Below are positions 54,491 through 63,824 of a stretch of 64,000 bases of DNA, in pieces (within the stretch, counting starts at the first letter, position 1; each line of letters begins with the position of its first letter). A program made the translations under genes and the position numbers. The notes under the pieces were generated by a model. It saw only the letters and a program-made list of their open reading frames with translations, was not told the origin of the DNA and searched no databases. Source of the DNA: Levilinea saccharolytica (GTDB lineage: Bacteria > Chloroflexota > Anaerolineae > Anaerolineales > Anaerolineaceae); NCBI RefSeq assembly GCF_001306035.1, contig NZ_LGCM01000045.1:96532-160531 (forward strand). Direction: 5' to 3'.

Positions 54491-55330
54491 TTACGGCAGG
54501 GGCGGGAACTCGGCAGGCGAAATGGGCAGGGCGTTTTCGGTGCTGCCCGCCAGGGTGCGCAGGATCAGCGTCCACAGGCTGGCCTGCCCGGCCGCGCTCT
54601 TGAACACCAGCTTCTCCTGCATGCGCAGGGTCTCTTCCAGGCGCTCAAAGGCGCGCGCATCCCCATTCCACTCCGTCCCGCGGGCTACAAACACCTGATA
54701 GCTGCCGTTAGGGATGCCGCTCAGGTCAAAGGTCTCCATGCTGCGCACATAAAAGGCCAGTTGGGGCGTTCCCGAATCCTCATTGAGGAACACCAGGGCA
54801 TCGGCTGAGGTCTGGTTTTGCAGTGACAAAAAACCCATGCCCGGGCGGGTGCGCGTATCAGCCAGCAGGCTGCCGTTGAGGGGGCGGAAAGTGCCGGAGG
54901 GCAGGTTGGCGCAGGCCAGCGGGAAGGTGAGGAAACCGTCGCCCCCCTTCACCCAGCCTTCCTGCTGTCCCTCCACGCGGATTTTGATCCACTCACACTG
55001 GTTATACTGCCCGGCCAGGTCCACCAACATGCCGCGCTGCAAGCTGAGCAGGGATTCATACTGCGTGCCCGGCCCGGCGCGCAGATTGAGCACGCTGGCC
55101 TGCACCTGTCCCTGGGGCAGCGGCGTGGGGCTGGAGGTGGGGGTGGGGCTGGGCGGCGGGGGCGGGGTGATGGTGGCCTCGGGGGTGATGGTGGGGGCCG
55201 AGGCGGTCAGGGTGGCGTAGATGCGCGCCGCGATGGCTGTTTCGGTGGCGGGCAGAGACTGGGGGTCGGGGCCGCAGGCCGCCAGACAGGCGCATAGACA
55301 GATGGCGATGAGGATCCAGGCAGGTTTCAT
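54491..55330 (-). CDS. SH3-domain lipoprotein
   Basis: Exported lipoprotein of 279 residues. The signal peptide ends in LAAC (Cys19); a linker rich in Thr, Pro and Ser spans about 25-75. A bacterial SH3 domain follows: QASVLNLRAGPGTQYESLLSLQRGMLVDLAGQ ... EWIKIRVEGQQEGWVKG. The C-terminal half (about 140-279) is beta-rich and unassigned. Such SH3 domains bind peptidoglycan or serve as adaptors. The frame is open upstream, but ATG 55330 gives the signal peptide; a -10 TATAAT lies at 55374-55379 on the minus strand. Confidence 0.8.
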   Translation of the reverse strand: MKPAWILIAICLCACLAACGPDPQSLPATETAIAARIYATLTASAPTITPEATITPPPPPSPTPTSSPTPLPQGQVQASVLNLRAGPGTQYESLLSLQRGMLVDLAGQYNQCEWIKIRVEGQQEGWVKGGDGFLTFPLACANLPSGTFRPLNGSLLADTRTRPGMGFLSLQNQTSADALVFLNEDSGTPQLAFYVRSMETFDLSGIPNGSYQVFVARGTEWNGDARAFERLEETLRMQEKLVFKSAAGQASLWTLILRTLAGSTENALPISPAEFPPLP

Positions 55331-55373
55331 GAAGGGTCTTCCCGGCGGGCTGAGATCAGAATTGCACGATTCC

Positions 55374-55379
55374 ATTATA
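55374..55379 (-). promoter_or_regulatory. -10 box TATAAT of the SH3 lipoprotein gene
   Basis: A consensus TATAAT on the minus strand 44 bases before the ATG at 55330. The -35 is not clear. Confidence 0.5.
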
Positions 55380-55467
55380 CAAGAGCTTGAGGCCCAGCGC
55401 GGCCCCGCAGCGGCATTTTCCCCGTGGAATGCAGCTTGAAACCGCAAAAATGGATGGGGCGCGGGCA

Positions 55468-55501
55468 CAAAAAAGCGGCGGCCAGATGCCTGGCCGCCGC
55501 T
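55468..55501 (-). terminator. Terminator of the M6-like gene
   Basis: A perfect 12-bp GC-rich stem (55490-55501 with 55474-55485), 4-base loop and a T-run on the minus strand, 29 bases after the stop. Confidence 0.9.
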
Positions 55502-55529
55502 GCCTTACTGTACAAAGCTCAAGCGAAGA

Positions 55530-58400
55530 CTAGTTCTCCATCCCGTAGGTGGAGTTCCACATCTTGATGATGGCCTTGTTGCCGGGCTTGTTGACGCCCA
55601 ACAGCTCGATCATCACACCGTACTGCTGACCTTCGTCGCCGGGGTTGCCGCTGCCGAAGTAATGCGGCAGTATCGATAGAAGCGTCGAGCCGTACTTCGC
55701 TGTCAAGGGATTGCCGTCGAAGTCGGTGACGCGGGTGGAGTACATATCCACCGCGGGGATCACCGCGGAGCCGTCGCGGTTGCTTAAATACCAGCGGCCG
55801 TCGGCATAAAAGAAGCCGGGGTAGTAGCCCTGGCGGTCGTCGAAGACGGTCGTGGCGGGCTTGCCAGGATACTCCAAATTCTCCACATACGCGTATATCG
55901 GCTTACCATTTTCATCGTAGTCTGCAATATACTTCGCTCGGCTGATTTCAAAGCCTTCCACCGGCTGCATGGTCAGGCCGGCGTCATAGGAACCCACGCG
56001 GGCGTTGAAGGAGAAGAGCCAGCTGTCGAAGTTCTGCACAGGCGCAGCCGGGTCAAAGGCGCGCACGGCTTCTTCGTTCACGTCCACCAGCAGCAGCTGG
56101 TATTTGGGGCCGTAGGAGGGCAGGTCGCCGTAATAACCGCGCTGGGCGTAGGTGCTGCCGTACTTGGTGTTGCGGTAGTAGATCAGCGCCGCAGGGATGT
56201 TGTAGGGCACGCGGTCCACCATCCAGATGTCAGCGGGGGTGTCATAGGTGCCGTCGCCGTCGGGGTCGATCATGGTCTCTTCATGGGTCGTGACATAGGC
56301 CGTGCGGGCGCTGCCGTCATAGCGGCCGTTGTTGCGCAGTTCCACCAGGTAATACTGGCTGTAGGATTTGGTGGTGGGGACTGTCATCCAACCCGGATCG
56401 GAGTTGGTCCACTCATCCAGCGTGCCGACGGTGTCGAAGTCGGCCAGGACTTCGGTGTCGAGCATGATGTCGTCCACGAACCAACCGTTCTGCGAAACAG
56501 CCGCATCGGTTTCGTAGCGCAGGCGCAGGGTCACGTTCTTGCCCGCATACGCCGCCAGGTCAAATTGCAGGTCAGCCCTGCCCGAGCCGGTCAGGCCGTA
56601 GGCCCCGGGGTCGAGGTTGCCGTTGGGGTTGCTGTCGGTGAGGATGCCGTCCAGGTCGTTCAAAGAGACGAACGGGTTGGCCGGGTCGCTGTTGTCTTTG
56701 ATCATGACATAGCCGTAGTCCCAATCCTCTTCGATGTCGTAATTGCTGGGGATGGTGAGGATGTTGGTGGCGGGGGCGGCCGGTACGTCAAAGGTGAAAT
56801 CCATGGTCACGTCGGTCATATCGCGGCCAGCGCCAGAATGAATGGCGATGCCGGTGCCGACCGGGTTGGGGATGGTCTCCCACATGCGGGGCAGGTTAAT
56901 ACGCGCGCCCTTGATGGCACCGCGCGGGGCGCCTTCGAGAGCAGCGATGGTGGTTTTCTCTTCAGGATCCGCATACATCCGGTTGAAGAGGGGTTTGTCC
57001 CAGTTGCAGGCCACGCCGCCGCAGTCCGCGATCATGCGGAACCACAGGGGCATACCCAAAGGCTGGGTACCGCCCAGCCAACCACCCCAGGCGCCCGATT
57101 CCATGATGCTCCAGAAAGCGATGGAGCCCTGGGCGCCGTCGGTCACGTACAGATCGGGGAGGCCAAAGACGTTGTGGCCGAACTCTTCCGAGAAGACGCC
57201 CACTTCAGCGTTTTCGGGCTGGAAGGTGTAGGGGCCAACCTGGATGGACCAGTCATTGGGGTTGGCGGGATCATCTTCGTAGGCGTAGAGAGCTTCGGGC
57301 AGGTAATAGCGCACATCCGAGGAGTGCGACCAGATGGAGTCGTCGCCCTGGGCGCCGCCGCCAGCTTCCTGGCCCATACCGGCATGGATCATCCAGAAGG
57401 TGTCCACCAGGCCGTCTTTGTTGGCGTCATATTGCTTCCAGAACTTCCAGGCAGCCGCGGGGGTGGCGAAGGTGGCGTTGTATTTCTCAACGCTTTCCTT
57501 GACCAGGTGGGCGGGATAGACGCGCGTCTTGGGGGTATCGGGGTTGTCATCCAGATCCGCCCAGGTGCCGCCCGCGTGTTCCTCAGCGCAGTTGTCGGCG
57601 CCGTAGAAGGCTTCGGAGTGGTCGGATTGGATCCAGCCCACGACCTTACCGGAGAGTTTGACGTTGCCCTTGCCAGCGACTTTGTCGTAGTAATCCTGAA
57701 CAGTGACGCCCTTCAGGTTGATGCCGGGCTTGCCGTCGCGGGGGTCAATCAGGTCCATGCGGACACGACCAGCGCCCTTGTAGCCGAAGATCATGCTTTC
57801 GTAGAACTTCATGCTGGCGGTCTGAGCGGGGGTGTACCACACGGTGTTGTTGTCGTAGGGCATGCCTTCTTCCACATCATCCGGGCCGACGGGCTCTTCG
57901 ATTTCGCCCTGCTGGGGGCCGGAGTGGATTTCATCGAACCTCACGCATATTTTAGGGGTGTCGGGGTCATTGTCGTGGTCTATCGCGCGTTCCACATCAA
58001 TTTGTTCATTCTCATCGGTGAATTGCACAGCCATGGCCAGGATTTTGACGGAGACTTTTTGGACTTTGCCTTTGAGGATGCCGCCCTGGGAGTCGATCTG
58101 GCTGTTCACGCCGGCTTCGTACTGCAGGGCGCGCTCGGCCATCTCGGGGTTGACCCAGGTGTCCGATTTTTTGGAGAAGGCCTTGATGACATTCTCTTTG
58201 GCTTTGTCAGTGTCACCACCAACGCGAGCTTCTTCTTTTTCGATGATTTGCTTCATCTGATCGCCGCGGGGCGGAACCAGGTGAATGCCGGCGATTTCTT
58301 GCGCGCCGATGGCCTTGACGGCCGCAGGTTCGGGCATGACGGCAGGCAGGCCAATGACCAGCGCTGCGATCATAACGACATAAAACAACTTACGAAGCAT
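55530..58400 (-). CDS. Immune inhibitor A-like M6 family protein with altered zinc motif
   Basis: Secreted protein of 956 residues resembling immune inhibitor A metallopeptidases. The signal peptide (about 1-30) starts MLRKLFYVVMIAALVIGLP. Family stretches: DTFWMIHAGMGQEAGGGAQGDDSIWSH and FGHNVFGLPDLYVTDG. The zinc motif, normally HEXXH, reads EEFGH (E405 to H409), so the first zinc-binding histidine is a glutamate. A jelly-roll or MAM-like region with GWFVDDIMLDTEVLADFD follows, then a long C-terminal part. It may be inactive or use another ligand. ATG 58400 follows GGAGGGAA. A single-gene unit with its own terminator. Confidence 0.83.
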   Translation of the reverse strand: MLRKLFYVVMIAALVIGLPAVMPEPAAVKAIGAQEIAGIHLVPPRGDQMKQIIEKEEARVGGDTDKAKENVIKAFSKKSDTWVNPEMAERALQYEAGVNSQIDSQGGILKGKVQKVSVKILAMAVQFTDENEQIDVERAIDHDNDPDTPKICVRFDEIHSGPQQGEIEEPVGPDDVEEGMPYDNNTVWYTPAQTASMKFYESMIFGYKGAGRVRMDLIDPRDGKPGINLKGVTVQDYYDKVAGKGNVKLSGKVVGWIQSDHSEAFYGADNCAEEHAGGTWADLDDNPDTPKTRVYPAHLVKESVEKYNATFATPAAAWKFWKQYDANKDGLVDTFWMIHAGMGQEAGGGAQGDDSIWSHSSDVRYYLPEALYAYEDDPANPNDWSIQVGPYTFQPENAEVGVFSEEFGHNVFGLPDLYVTDGAQGSIAFWSIMESGAWGGWLGGTQPLGMPLWFRMIADCGGVACNWDKPLFNRMYADPEEKTTIAALEGAPRGAIKGARINLPRMWETIPNPVGTGIAIHSGAGRDMTDVTMDFTFDVPAAPATNILTIPSNYDIEEDWDYGYVMIKDNSDPANPFVSLNDLDGILTDSNPNGNLDPGAYGLTGSGRADLQFDLAAYAGKNVTLRLRYETDAAVSQNGWFVDDIMLDTEVLADFDTVGTLDEWTNSDPGWMTVPTTKSYSQYYLVELRNNGRYDGSARTAYVTTHEETMIDPDGDGTYDTPADIWMVDRVPYNIPAALIYYRNTKYGSTYAQRGYYGDLPSYGPKYQLLLVDVNEEAVRAFDPAAPVQNFDSWLFSFNARVGSYDAGLTMQPVEGFEISRAKYIADYDENGKPIYAYVENLEYPGKPATTVFDDRQGYYPGFFYADGRWYLSNRDGSAVIPAVDMYSTRVTDFDGNPLTAKYGSTLLSILPHYFGSGNPGDEGQQYGVMIELLGVNKPGNKAIIKMWNSTYGMEN

Positions 58401-58694
58401 GTTTCCCTCCATTGGGTAAATAAGGTTCGTGGTTCTCGGTCGAGAAGCCTGTCTACAACGGAACATCTGTGCGGATTACGCTTATTACCAGGGTCACCTC
58501 CTCTTAGTAAATAGCATGCTACCCATGCTTGCATCCCCCATTTGAAAGCAAGAGGATCACAACCCAAAGGCGGGCTGTGCCTGAGCTTCTATAACCAGCG
58601 CTTGCGTTGCTGTTTCTCGTGTTAGGCTCGCGGCGTTATGAAATTACCGTTAAATATGAGGACAGATGGATTACGAACAGATTAATGTGAATTA
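58401..58694 (-). other. Long 5' leader of the M6-like gene, no recognised riboswitch
   Basis: About 290 bases lie between the promoter at 58695-58723 and the ATG at 58400. It contains a second strong SD-like AGGAGGTGACC at about 58498, followed by no near start codon, and several GC-rich inverted repeats. I do not recognise any known riboswitch class. Confidence 0.4.
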
Positions 58695-58723
58695 ATCTTA
58701 GCACCGAAAATCTAAAAAAGCAA
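58695..58723 (-). promoter_or_regulatory. Promoter of the M6-like gene
   Basis: TTGCTT (58718-58723), 17-base spacer, TAAGAT (58695-58700) on the minus strand, in a local AT-rich stretch. Confidence 0.5.
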
Positions 58724-58854
58724 TACTTTTGATGCCCGCGGAACAGGTGCTGAAAGGGGGGACGATGGTGGTCGTACGGGCACGTTCGCACCCCTGCTAA
58801 ACCTGTCACCGCGGCAACCGAAAACCGGCGGCTTGGGCGGCGTTTTTTGCCCGT

Positions 58855-58955
58855 GCCTCGCACTTCGAGGGCGCGGCGATCTCTACGCCAACCATGTCAT
58901 CGCGAGCCGCGAAGCGGCGTGCCCTCGCACTTCGAGGGCGCGGCGATCTCTACCT
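58855..58955. repeat. Palindromic repeats of the GCGAGCCGCGAAGCGGCG type
   Basis: Two copies of CTCGCACTTCGAGGGCGCGG and the following CGATCTCTAC (58857 and 58924) flank GTCATCGCGAGCCGCGAAGC. The same family is seen at about 14612-14676 and 54447-54487. Between 58724 and 58854 nothing is recognised. Confidence 0.7.
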
Positions 58956-59050
58956 TTCGGGGTGGAACCGGTAGGGTGGCGTCCCCGACGCACCAGCAGG
59001 GCAAAATCAAAAGGTGCGTTCGATGAACCGAGCGTTTTCCCCCAGTTCTG

Positions 59051-59405
59051 CTTTGCGTCCTTGGCGCCTCCGCGGTTCAAAGACACGTTTCACCGCCAAG
59101 GCGCAAAGGGTGCCAAGAAAACGAGGCAACGAACCCCACCCACCTTTGCGTCCTTGGCGTCTCTGCGGTTCAAAGACACGTTTCACCGCCAAGGCGCAAA
59201 GGGTGCCAAGAAAACGAGGCAACGAACCCCACCCACCTTTGCGTCCTTGGCGCCTCCGCGGTTCAAAGACACGTTTCACCGCCAAGGCGCAAAGAACGCC
59301 AAGAAAACGAGGCAACGAACCCCACCCACCTTTGCGTCCTTGGCGTCTCCGCGGTTCAAAGACACGTTTCTTCACCGCCAAGGCGCAAAGAACGCCAAGA
59401 AAGCA
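59051..59405. repeat. 93-bp tandem repeat, four units
   Basis: Units start at 59051, 59144, 59237 and 59330 (last one shorter, with a 3-base insertion). Each holds CTTTGCGTCCTTGGCG and its near-inverse CGCCAAGGCGCAAAG, so each can fold into a hairpin. The period is 31 codons, which leaves frames open on both strands by chance. Nothing is recognised between 59406 and the glyS promoter. Confidence 0.9.
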
Positions 59406-59489
59406 ATTAAACGAATCCCTGTCTAAGCGGTGCATTCGATGAAGCTGAATGCACCCTACCGCCGCTGCCCGCCCCTGCACCCAATGCTC

Positions 59490-59498
59490 TGGTATAAT
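59490..59498 (+). promoter_or_regulatory. Extended -10 promoter of the glycyl-tRNA synthetase gene
   Basis: TGGTATAAT, an extended -10 (TGn plus TATAAT), 33 bases before the ATG; this type does not need a good -35, and none is seen. Confidence 0.6.
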
Positions 59499-59531
59499 CA
59501 AAGCCGATCTTTAGCCCCAGGAGCCTCGGCC

Positions 59532-62500
59532 ATGTCTCAACCTCTCGATTTTCAATCGATCATCCTCACCCTGCAGCAGTACTGGAACGCGCAGGGCTGT
59601 TTAATCTGGCAGCCGTATTACACCCAGGTGGGCGCCGGAACTTATAACCCCGCCACCTACCTGCGCGTCATCGGCCCGGAGCCGTGGAACGTGGCCTATG
59701 TGGAACCTTCGGTGCGGCCGGATGACGGGCGCTACGGCGAAAACCCCAACCGCCTGCAGCAGCACACCCAATTTCAGGTGATCCTGAAGCCCGATCCGGG
59801 CAACCCCCAGGAACTGTACCTCAAATCCCTGGAGGCCCTGGGGATTGACCCGCGTCAGCACGACATCCGTTTTGTGGAAGACAACTGGGAATCCCCCGCT
59901 TTGGGCGCCTGGGGCCTGGGCTGGGAAGTCTGGCTGGACGGCCAGGAGATCACCCAGTTCACTTATTTCCAGCAGGCGGGCGGCATGCCCGTGGACCCGG
60001 TGGCGGTGGAGATCACCTACGGGTTGGAACGCATCGCCATGGCCCTGCAAAACGTGCGCAACTTCCGCGACATCCGCTGGAACGGGCAGCGCACCTATGG
60101 GGATGTGCATTTGCAGGGGGAACGCGAACACAGCCAGTATTACTTCGAAGTGGCCGACGTGGAACGCCTGCGGCAGATGTTCGCCCTGTTCGAGGCCGAA
60201 TGTGAACAGGCCCTGGCGCAGGGTCTGGTGCTGCCGGCCCACGATTACGTCTTAAAATGCTCGCACACATTTAACATCCTGGATACGCGCGGGGCCATCG
60301 GCGTGACCGAACGCCAGGCCTTCTTCTCGCGCATGCGCGACCTGGCGCGGCGTGTGGCCGAGGCCTACGCCGCCCAACGGCAAAGCATGGGATATCCCTG
60401 GCTGGTGGATGAGCCCGCCGCCCAAACGCAGCCGTCCGCCCCGGCGGCGGCCGCCCCCCAGGCGCACCCGGCTGGCCCGGCGGATTTCCTGCTGGAGATC
60501 GGCAGCGAAGAACTGCCCGCGGCGGATCTGCACGGGGCTTTAGAGCAGCTGCGCGCGCGCGTGCCGGCCCTTTTGGACGATCTGCGCCTGACTCACGGTG
60601 AGGTCAAGGTGTGGGGCACGCCCCGCCGCCTGGTGGTGATGGCGGCGCAGGTGGCCGAACGCCAGCCCGACCGCGAGGTGGTGCATAAAGGCCCGCCCGC
60701 CAGCCGCGCCTTTGACGCGCAGGGACAGCCCACCCCCGCCGCGGCCGGTTTTGCGCGCGGCAAGGGGCTGGATGTGTCGGCGCTGGAAGTGCGCGAGATG
60801 GACGGCGGAACTTACGCTGTGGCGCGCGTGTTTGAACCCGGCCGCCCGGCCCTGGAGGTGCTGGCCGAGGCGCTGCCCAAACTGGTGGCCGATATTCGCT
60901 TTGATAAGGTCATGCGCTGGAACGCCAGCAATGTGGCCTTTTCGCGCCCGCTGCGCTGGCTGCTGGCTTTGCTGGGCGGCAGCGTGGTTCCCTTCACCTA
61001 CGCCGGGCTGCAAAGCGGCCGGGTGACGCGCGGGCTGCGCTTCCACACTCCCGCCGAGATGGAAATTGCCAATCCGCAGGCCTATCTGCCGGTTTTGGCG
61101 GCCCAGGGCATTCTCTTAGACCCGGCGGAGCGCCGGGCGGCCATCGCTGCGCAGGTGGGGCAGCTGATGCGCGAGGCGGGCGGGGTGGAACAGGTGGACG
61201 AAGACTTGTTGGACGAGGTCACCGCCCTGGTGGAAGCTCCCACGGCTCTGCGCGGTTCGTTTGAAGAATCGCACCTCAGCCTGCCGCAGGAGGTCTTGGT
61301 TTCGGTGATGAAGAAGCATCAGCGCTACTTCCCGGTGCGCAAGGCGGACGGCAGCCTGCTGCCCTATTTCATCGCAGTGCGCAATGGGGACGGTCAGCAT
61401 GTGGATGTGGTGGCCGACGGCAACGCCCAGGTGATCCGCGCGCGCTTTGCGGACGCGCATTTCTTCATCGAAGAAGATTTGAAAGGCCGTCTGGAAGATC
61501 TGCGCCCGCGCCTGAAGACGCTCACCTTCCAGTTTAAACTGGGCTCCATGTTCGACAAGAGCGAGCGTATCGGGCGCATCGTGGAACGCCTGGCCGGGCA
61601 GCTGCATCTGCAGCCTGCCGACGCCGCCGCTGCCCAGCGCGCCGCGGCCCTGTGCAAGGCCGATCTGGTTTCGCACATGGTGGTGGAGATGACCTCGCTG
61701 CAAGGGGTGATGGGGCGCTTTTACGCCCGCCACGACCAGGAGCCCGAAGCTGTGGCCCAGGCCATTTACGAACATTACCTGCCGCGCTTCACGGGCGACG
61801 CTTCGCCGCGCGGCCTGCCGGGGCTGGTGGTGGGGTTGGCCGACCGGCTGGACAGCCTGGCGGGTCTGTTTGCGGCTGGGCTGGCCCCCAGCGGCACCAA
61901 GGACCCCTTTGCCCAGCGGCGCGCGGCCCTGGGGCTGGCGCAGATGCTGATGGATTGGGATCTGGATTTTGACCTGGAAGAGGGGCTGCGCCTGGCGGCG
62001 GAATTTTTGCCCATTCCGCTCAGCCCGCAGGGGCAGGGCGAGTGCCTGGAATTCATTGTGGCCCGCCTGCGCGGCATGCTGCTGGAGCAGGGCTACCGCT
62101 TTGATGTGGTGGACGCGGTGTTGGCCGAGCAGAAGCGCAACCCGGCGGGCTGTTTGCGCGGGGTGAAGGAGCTGACGGCCTGGGTGCAGCGCCCGGATTG
62201 GGCCAGCATTCTGCCCACCTATTCGCGCTGCGTGCGCATTACCCGCGATCAGAAAGAGCGCTTCAGCATTGATCCGCAGGCCTTCTGCGAAGAAGCAGAA
62301 ACCGAGCTGTGGCAGGCACTGCAGGCGGCCGAGGCCGCGCCGCGCCGGGCCGGGTCGGTGGAGGATGTGCTGCAGGCCTTTGTGCCGCTCATGCCGGTGA
62401 TTAACCGCTTCTTCGAGGCCGTGCTGGTGATGGCCGAGGAGCCGCAGGTGCGCGCCAACCGCTTGGGGCTGCTGCAGCGGGTGGCGGCTTTGCCCGCGGG

Positions 62501-62534
62501 GGCGGCGGACCTTTCGCCTCTGGAAGGCTTCTAG
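59532..62534 (+). CDS. glyS: Glycyl-tRNA synthetase, fused alpha and beta chains
   Basis: Charges tRNA-Gly; 1000 residues with both subunits of the bacterial alpha2beta2 enzyme in one chain. The alpha part (about 1-295) has [39 protein letters not shown] and [13 protein letters not shown], the class II core. A linker rich in Pro and Ala (about 297-315) leads to the beta part, starting [13 protein letters not shown] and ending in the anticodon-binding region. Fused GlyQS enzymes are known in Chlamydia and other lineages. ATG 59532 follows CAGGAGCC; the frame upstream runs into repeat DNA. Confidence 0.96.
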   Translation: MSQPLDFQSIILTLQQYWNAQGCLIWQPYYTQVGAGTYNPATYLRVIGPEPWNVAYVEPSVRPDDGRYGENPNRLQQHTQFQVILKPDPGNPQELYLKSLEALGIDPRQHDIRFVEDNWESPALGAWGLGWEVWLDGQEITQFTYFQQAGGMPVDPVAVEITYGLERIAMALQNVRNFRDIRWNGQRTYGDVHLQGEREHSQYYFEVADVERLRQMFALFEAECEQALAQGLVLPAHDYVLKCSHTFNILDTRGAIGVTERQAFFSRMRDLARRVAEAYAAQRQSMGYPWLVDEPAAQTQPSAPAAAAPQAHPAGPADFLLEIGSEELPAADLHGALEQLRARVPALLDDLRLTHGEVKVWGTPRRLVVMAAQVAERQPDREVVHKGPPASRAFDAQGQPTPAAAGFARGKGLDVSALEVREMDGGTYAVARVFEPGRPALEVLAEALPKLVADIRFDKVMRWNASNVAFSRPLRWLLALLGGSVVPFTYAGLQSGRVTRGLRFHTPAEMEIANPQAYLPVLAAQGILLDPAERRAAIAAQVGQLMREAGGVEQVDEDLLDEVTALVEAPTALRGSFEESHLSLPQEVLVSVMKKHQRYFPVRKADGSLLPYFIAVRNGDGQHVDVVADGNAQVIRARFADAHFFIEEDLKGRLEDLRPRLKTLTFQFKLGSMFDKSERIGRIVERLAGQLHLQPADAAAAQRAAALCKADLVSHMVVEMTSLQGVMGRFYARHDQEPEAVAQAIYEHYLPRFTGDASPRGLPGLVVGLADRLDSLAGLFAAGLAPSGTKDPFAQRRAALGLAQMLMDWDLDFDLEEGLRLAAEFLPIPLSPQGQGECLEFIVARLRGMLLEQGYRFDVVDAVLAEQKRNPAGCLRGVKELTAWVQRPDWASILPTYSRCVRITRDQKERFSIDPQAFCEEAETELWQALQAAEAAPRRAGSVEDVLQAFVPLMPVINRFFEAVLVMAEEPQVRANRLGLLQRVAALPAGAADLSPLEGF

Positions 62535-62558
62535 ACACCGGTTGGATTGGGATATTTC

Positions 62559-62596
62559 AACCGCCCCGTGCAAGTTCGCGGGGCGGTTTTGTTTCT
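62559..62596 (+). terminator. Terminator after glyS
   Basis: A 10-bp perfect stem (62559-62568 with 62579-62588) followed by TTTTGTTTCT, 24 bases after the stop. Confidence 0.8.
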
Positions 62597-62639
62597 ACTG
62601 GGGTGTAGGGGAACGTCTTTTTAATGCGGGCGGCACATC

Positions 62640-63098
62640 CTACCCCGCCATCAGCTTTTTCACATCCCCGGCGTGTTCGATCTCATGCTCGCTGAAAATT
62701 TCCACCGCGTCAGCCATGCTGCCCGCCGCACCCCAGGGCAGGGTGGAGGGCTGGAAGAGCAGTTCGTCAGGAATTTCCTTCAGCAGTTCAATCAGCTTGG
62801 CGCGAGTTTCGACATACTCGCGGTAGATATGGTCGTAATCCAACCCCTCACGGGTGGCCACGGTCTCGGCGTTGTACACATCCACGCCGCGCATGGCGGG
62901 CGTGGCGGGCACATCCTGGGCCTTCAGCGAGGCAGCCATCGCGATCAGGCTGTCATCCCAACCGCAGATGTGCGCCAGGATTTCGCGGATGGTCCACAGG
63001 GGGTACACCTTGCGGTTCAGGTCCACCTGATCCAGGAGGGTCATCATCTGGCGGCGAGAGTCCTGCAAACTGGCGATTAGATCGGAGCGTGATTTCAT
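62640..63098 (-). CDS. DinB/ClbS-like four-helix protein
   Basis: A 152-residue protein of the DinB/DfsB superfamily, metal-binding four-helix bundles, often thiol transferases or of unknown role. The start MKSRSDLIASLQDSRRQMMTLLDQV, then WTIREILAHICGWDDSLI and SEHEIEHAGDVKKLM, supplies the His triad (LAH and HEIEH). ATG 63098 follows GAGGACTCACCC; the frame above has no ribosome site. Confidence 0.75.
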   Translation of the reverse strand: MKSRSDLIASLQDSRRQMMTLLDQVDLNRKVYPLWTIREILAHICGWDDSLIAMAASLKAQDVPATPAMRGVDVYNAETVATREGLDYDHIYREYVETRAKLIELLKEIPDELLFQPSTLPWGAAGSMADAVEIFSEHEIEHAGDVKKLMAG

Positions 63099-63179
63099 GG
63101 GTGAGTCCTCACATGGATGATCGAAACAGGAAGGCGAAGCACCGGCGTAAATCAACTGGTGCTGCAAGGGTTGAACGAT

Positions 63180-63824
63180 TTAATAGGTGCAGTTGATGGC
63201 CACCATGTACACATTTTCCAGACGAGCCGGCCCGGCGATGGAGCGCATTTCCATACTGGTGCCGACCACCACATACCCGGCGGTCATTTTCTCCGGCACA
63301 TACACCGAAATGGGGTCGGTGCCGATGATGACCCAGCCGTTGTTGTTGGAGGTCCAGCGCTGGGCAGGCCCGCCAAAGAGAGCCGCGGCGTCTTCGGATG
63401 TGCGCGGGCAGCCGCTGGAGACGGGGGCCTCGCCGGTGGGCAGAGTCTGCACGGCGGGGGTGGGCGGCAGGAGCAACTCGGTGCCGGAGGGCACCAGGGT
63501 CTGCAATTGGGGAGGCAGGCTTTCGCGCGGCAGGGTATTGGCGGGCGCGGTGCCTTCGACGGCATCAGTGATTTGCCCCGGGACGGCCAGCAGGCTGCGC
63601 AGGACGAACGAGCCGCCGATGACGCAGGCCAACACCAGCACCACCGCTACCAGGCCGATGATCAGGCTGCGCGAGGCGCGGGAGCGGCGCTGGGTTTCGC
63701 GGGTCTCATAGGGGGCCATCAGGCGGTCCAATTGCTCGGGGGTCAGTTTGTGGCTGCGGCTGACGATATCGCGGATGGCAGCCGGGCGGTTGCCCAACTG
63801 ATAGAGCTTTTCGGCGCTCTGCAC
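63180..63824 (-). CDS. Small single-pass membrane protein, start uncertain
   Basis: A 214-residue protein as read from a GTG at 63824. A short N-terminal helical segment (QSAEKLYQLGNRPAAIRDIV ... LTPEQLDRLM) is followed by a basic stretch, one membrane helix (about residues 54-78), a Pro/Thr-rich linker and a C-terminal domain ending in CTY with two cysteines. The function is unknown. Upstream the same frame encodes a run of prolines before an in-frame stop at 63886-63888, so the true start may lie further up, past a frameshift. Confidence 0.5.
   Translation of the reverse strand: MQSAEKLYQLGNRPAAIRDIVSRSHKLTPEQLDRLMAPYETRETQRRSRASRSLIIGLVAVVLVLACVIGGSFVLRSLLAVPGQITDAVEGTAPANTLPRESLPPQLQTLVPSGTELLLPPTPAVQTLPTGEAPVSSGCPRTSEDAAALFGGPAQRWTSNNNGWVIIGTDPISVYVPEKMTAGYVVVGTSMEMRSIAGPARLENVYMVAINCTY

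Noticed and set aside
56283..58514. 743-codon open frame opposite the M6-like gene
   Set aside because: Antisense shadow; the minus-strand gene has signal peptide, family motifs, promoter and terminator.
58401..58694. Known riboswitch (cyclic di-GMP or similar) in the leader
   Set aside because: I compared it by eye with the cyclic di-GMP-I consensus and a few others and found no convincing match.
59051..59405. CRISPR array
   Set aside because: Four units of 93 bp with no unique spacers between them; no cas genes in the window.
58833..59501. Open frames of 197, 142 and 164 codons through the 93-bp repeat
   Set aside because: Frames stay open only because the period is a multiple of three; no ribosome site, low complexity, and both strands are open at once.
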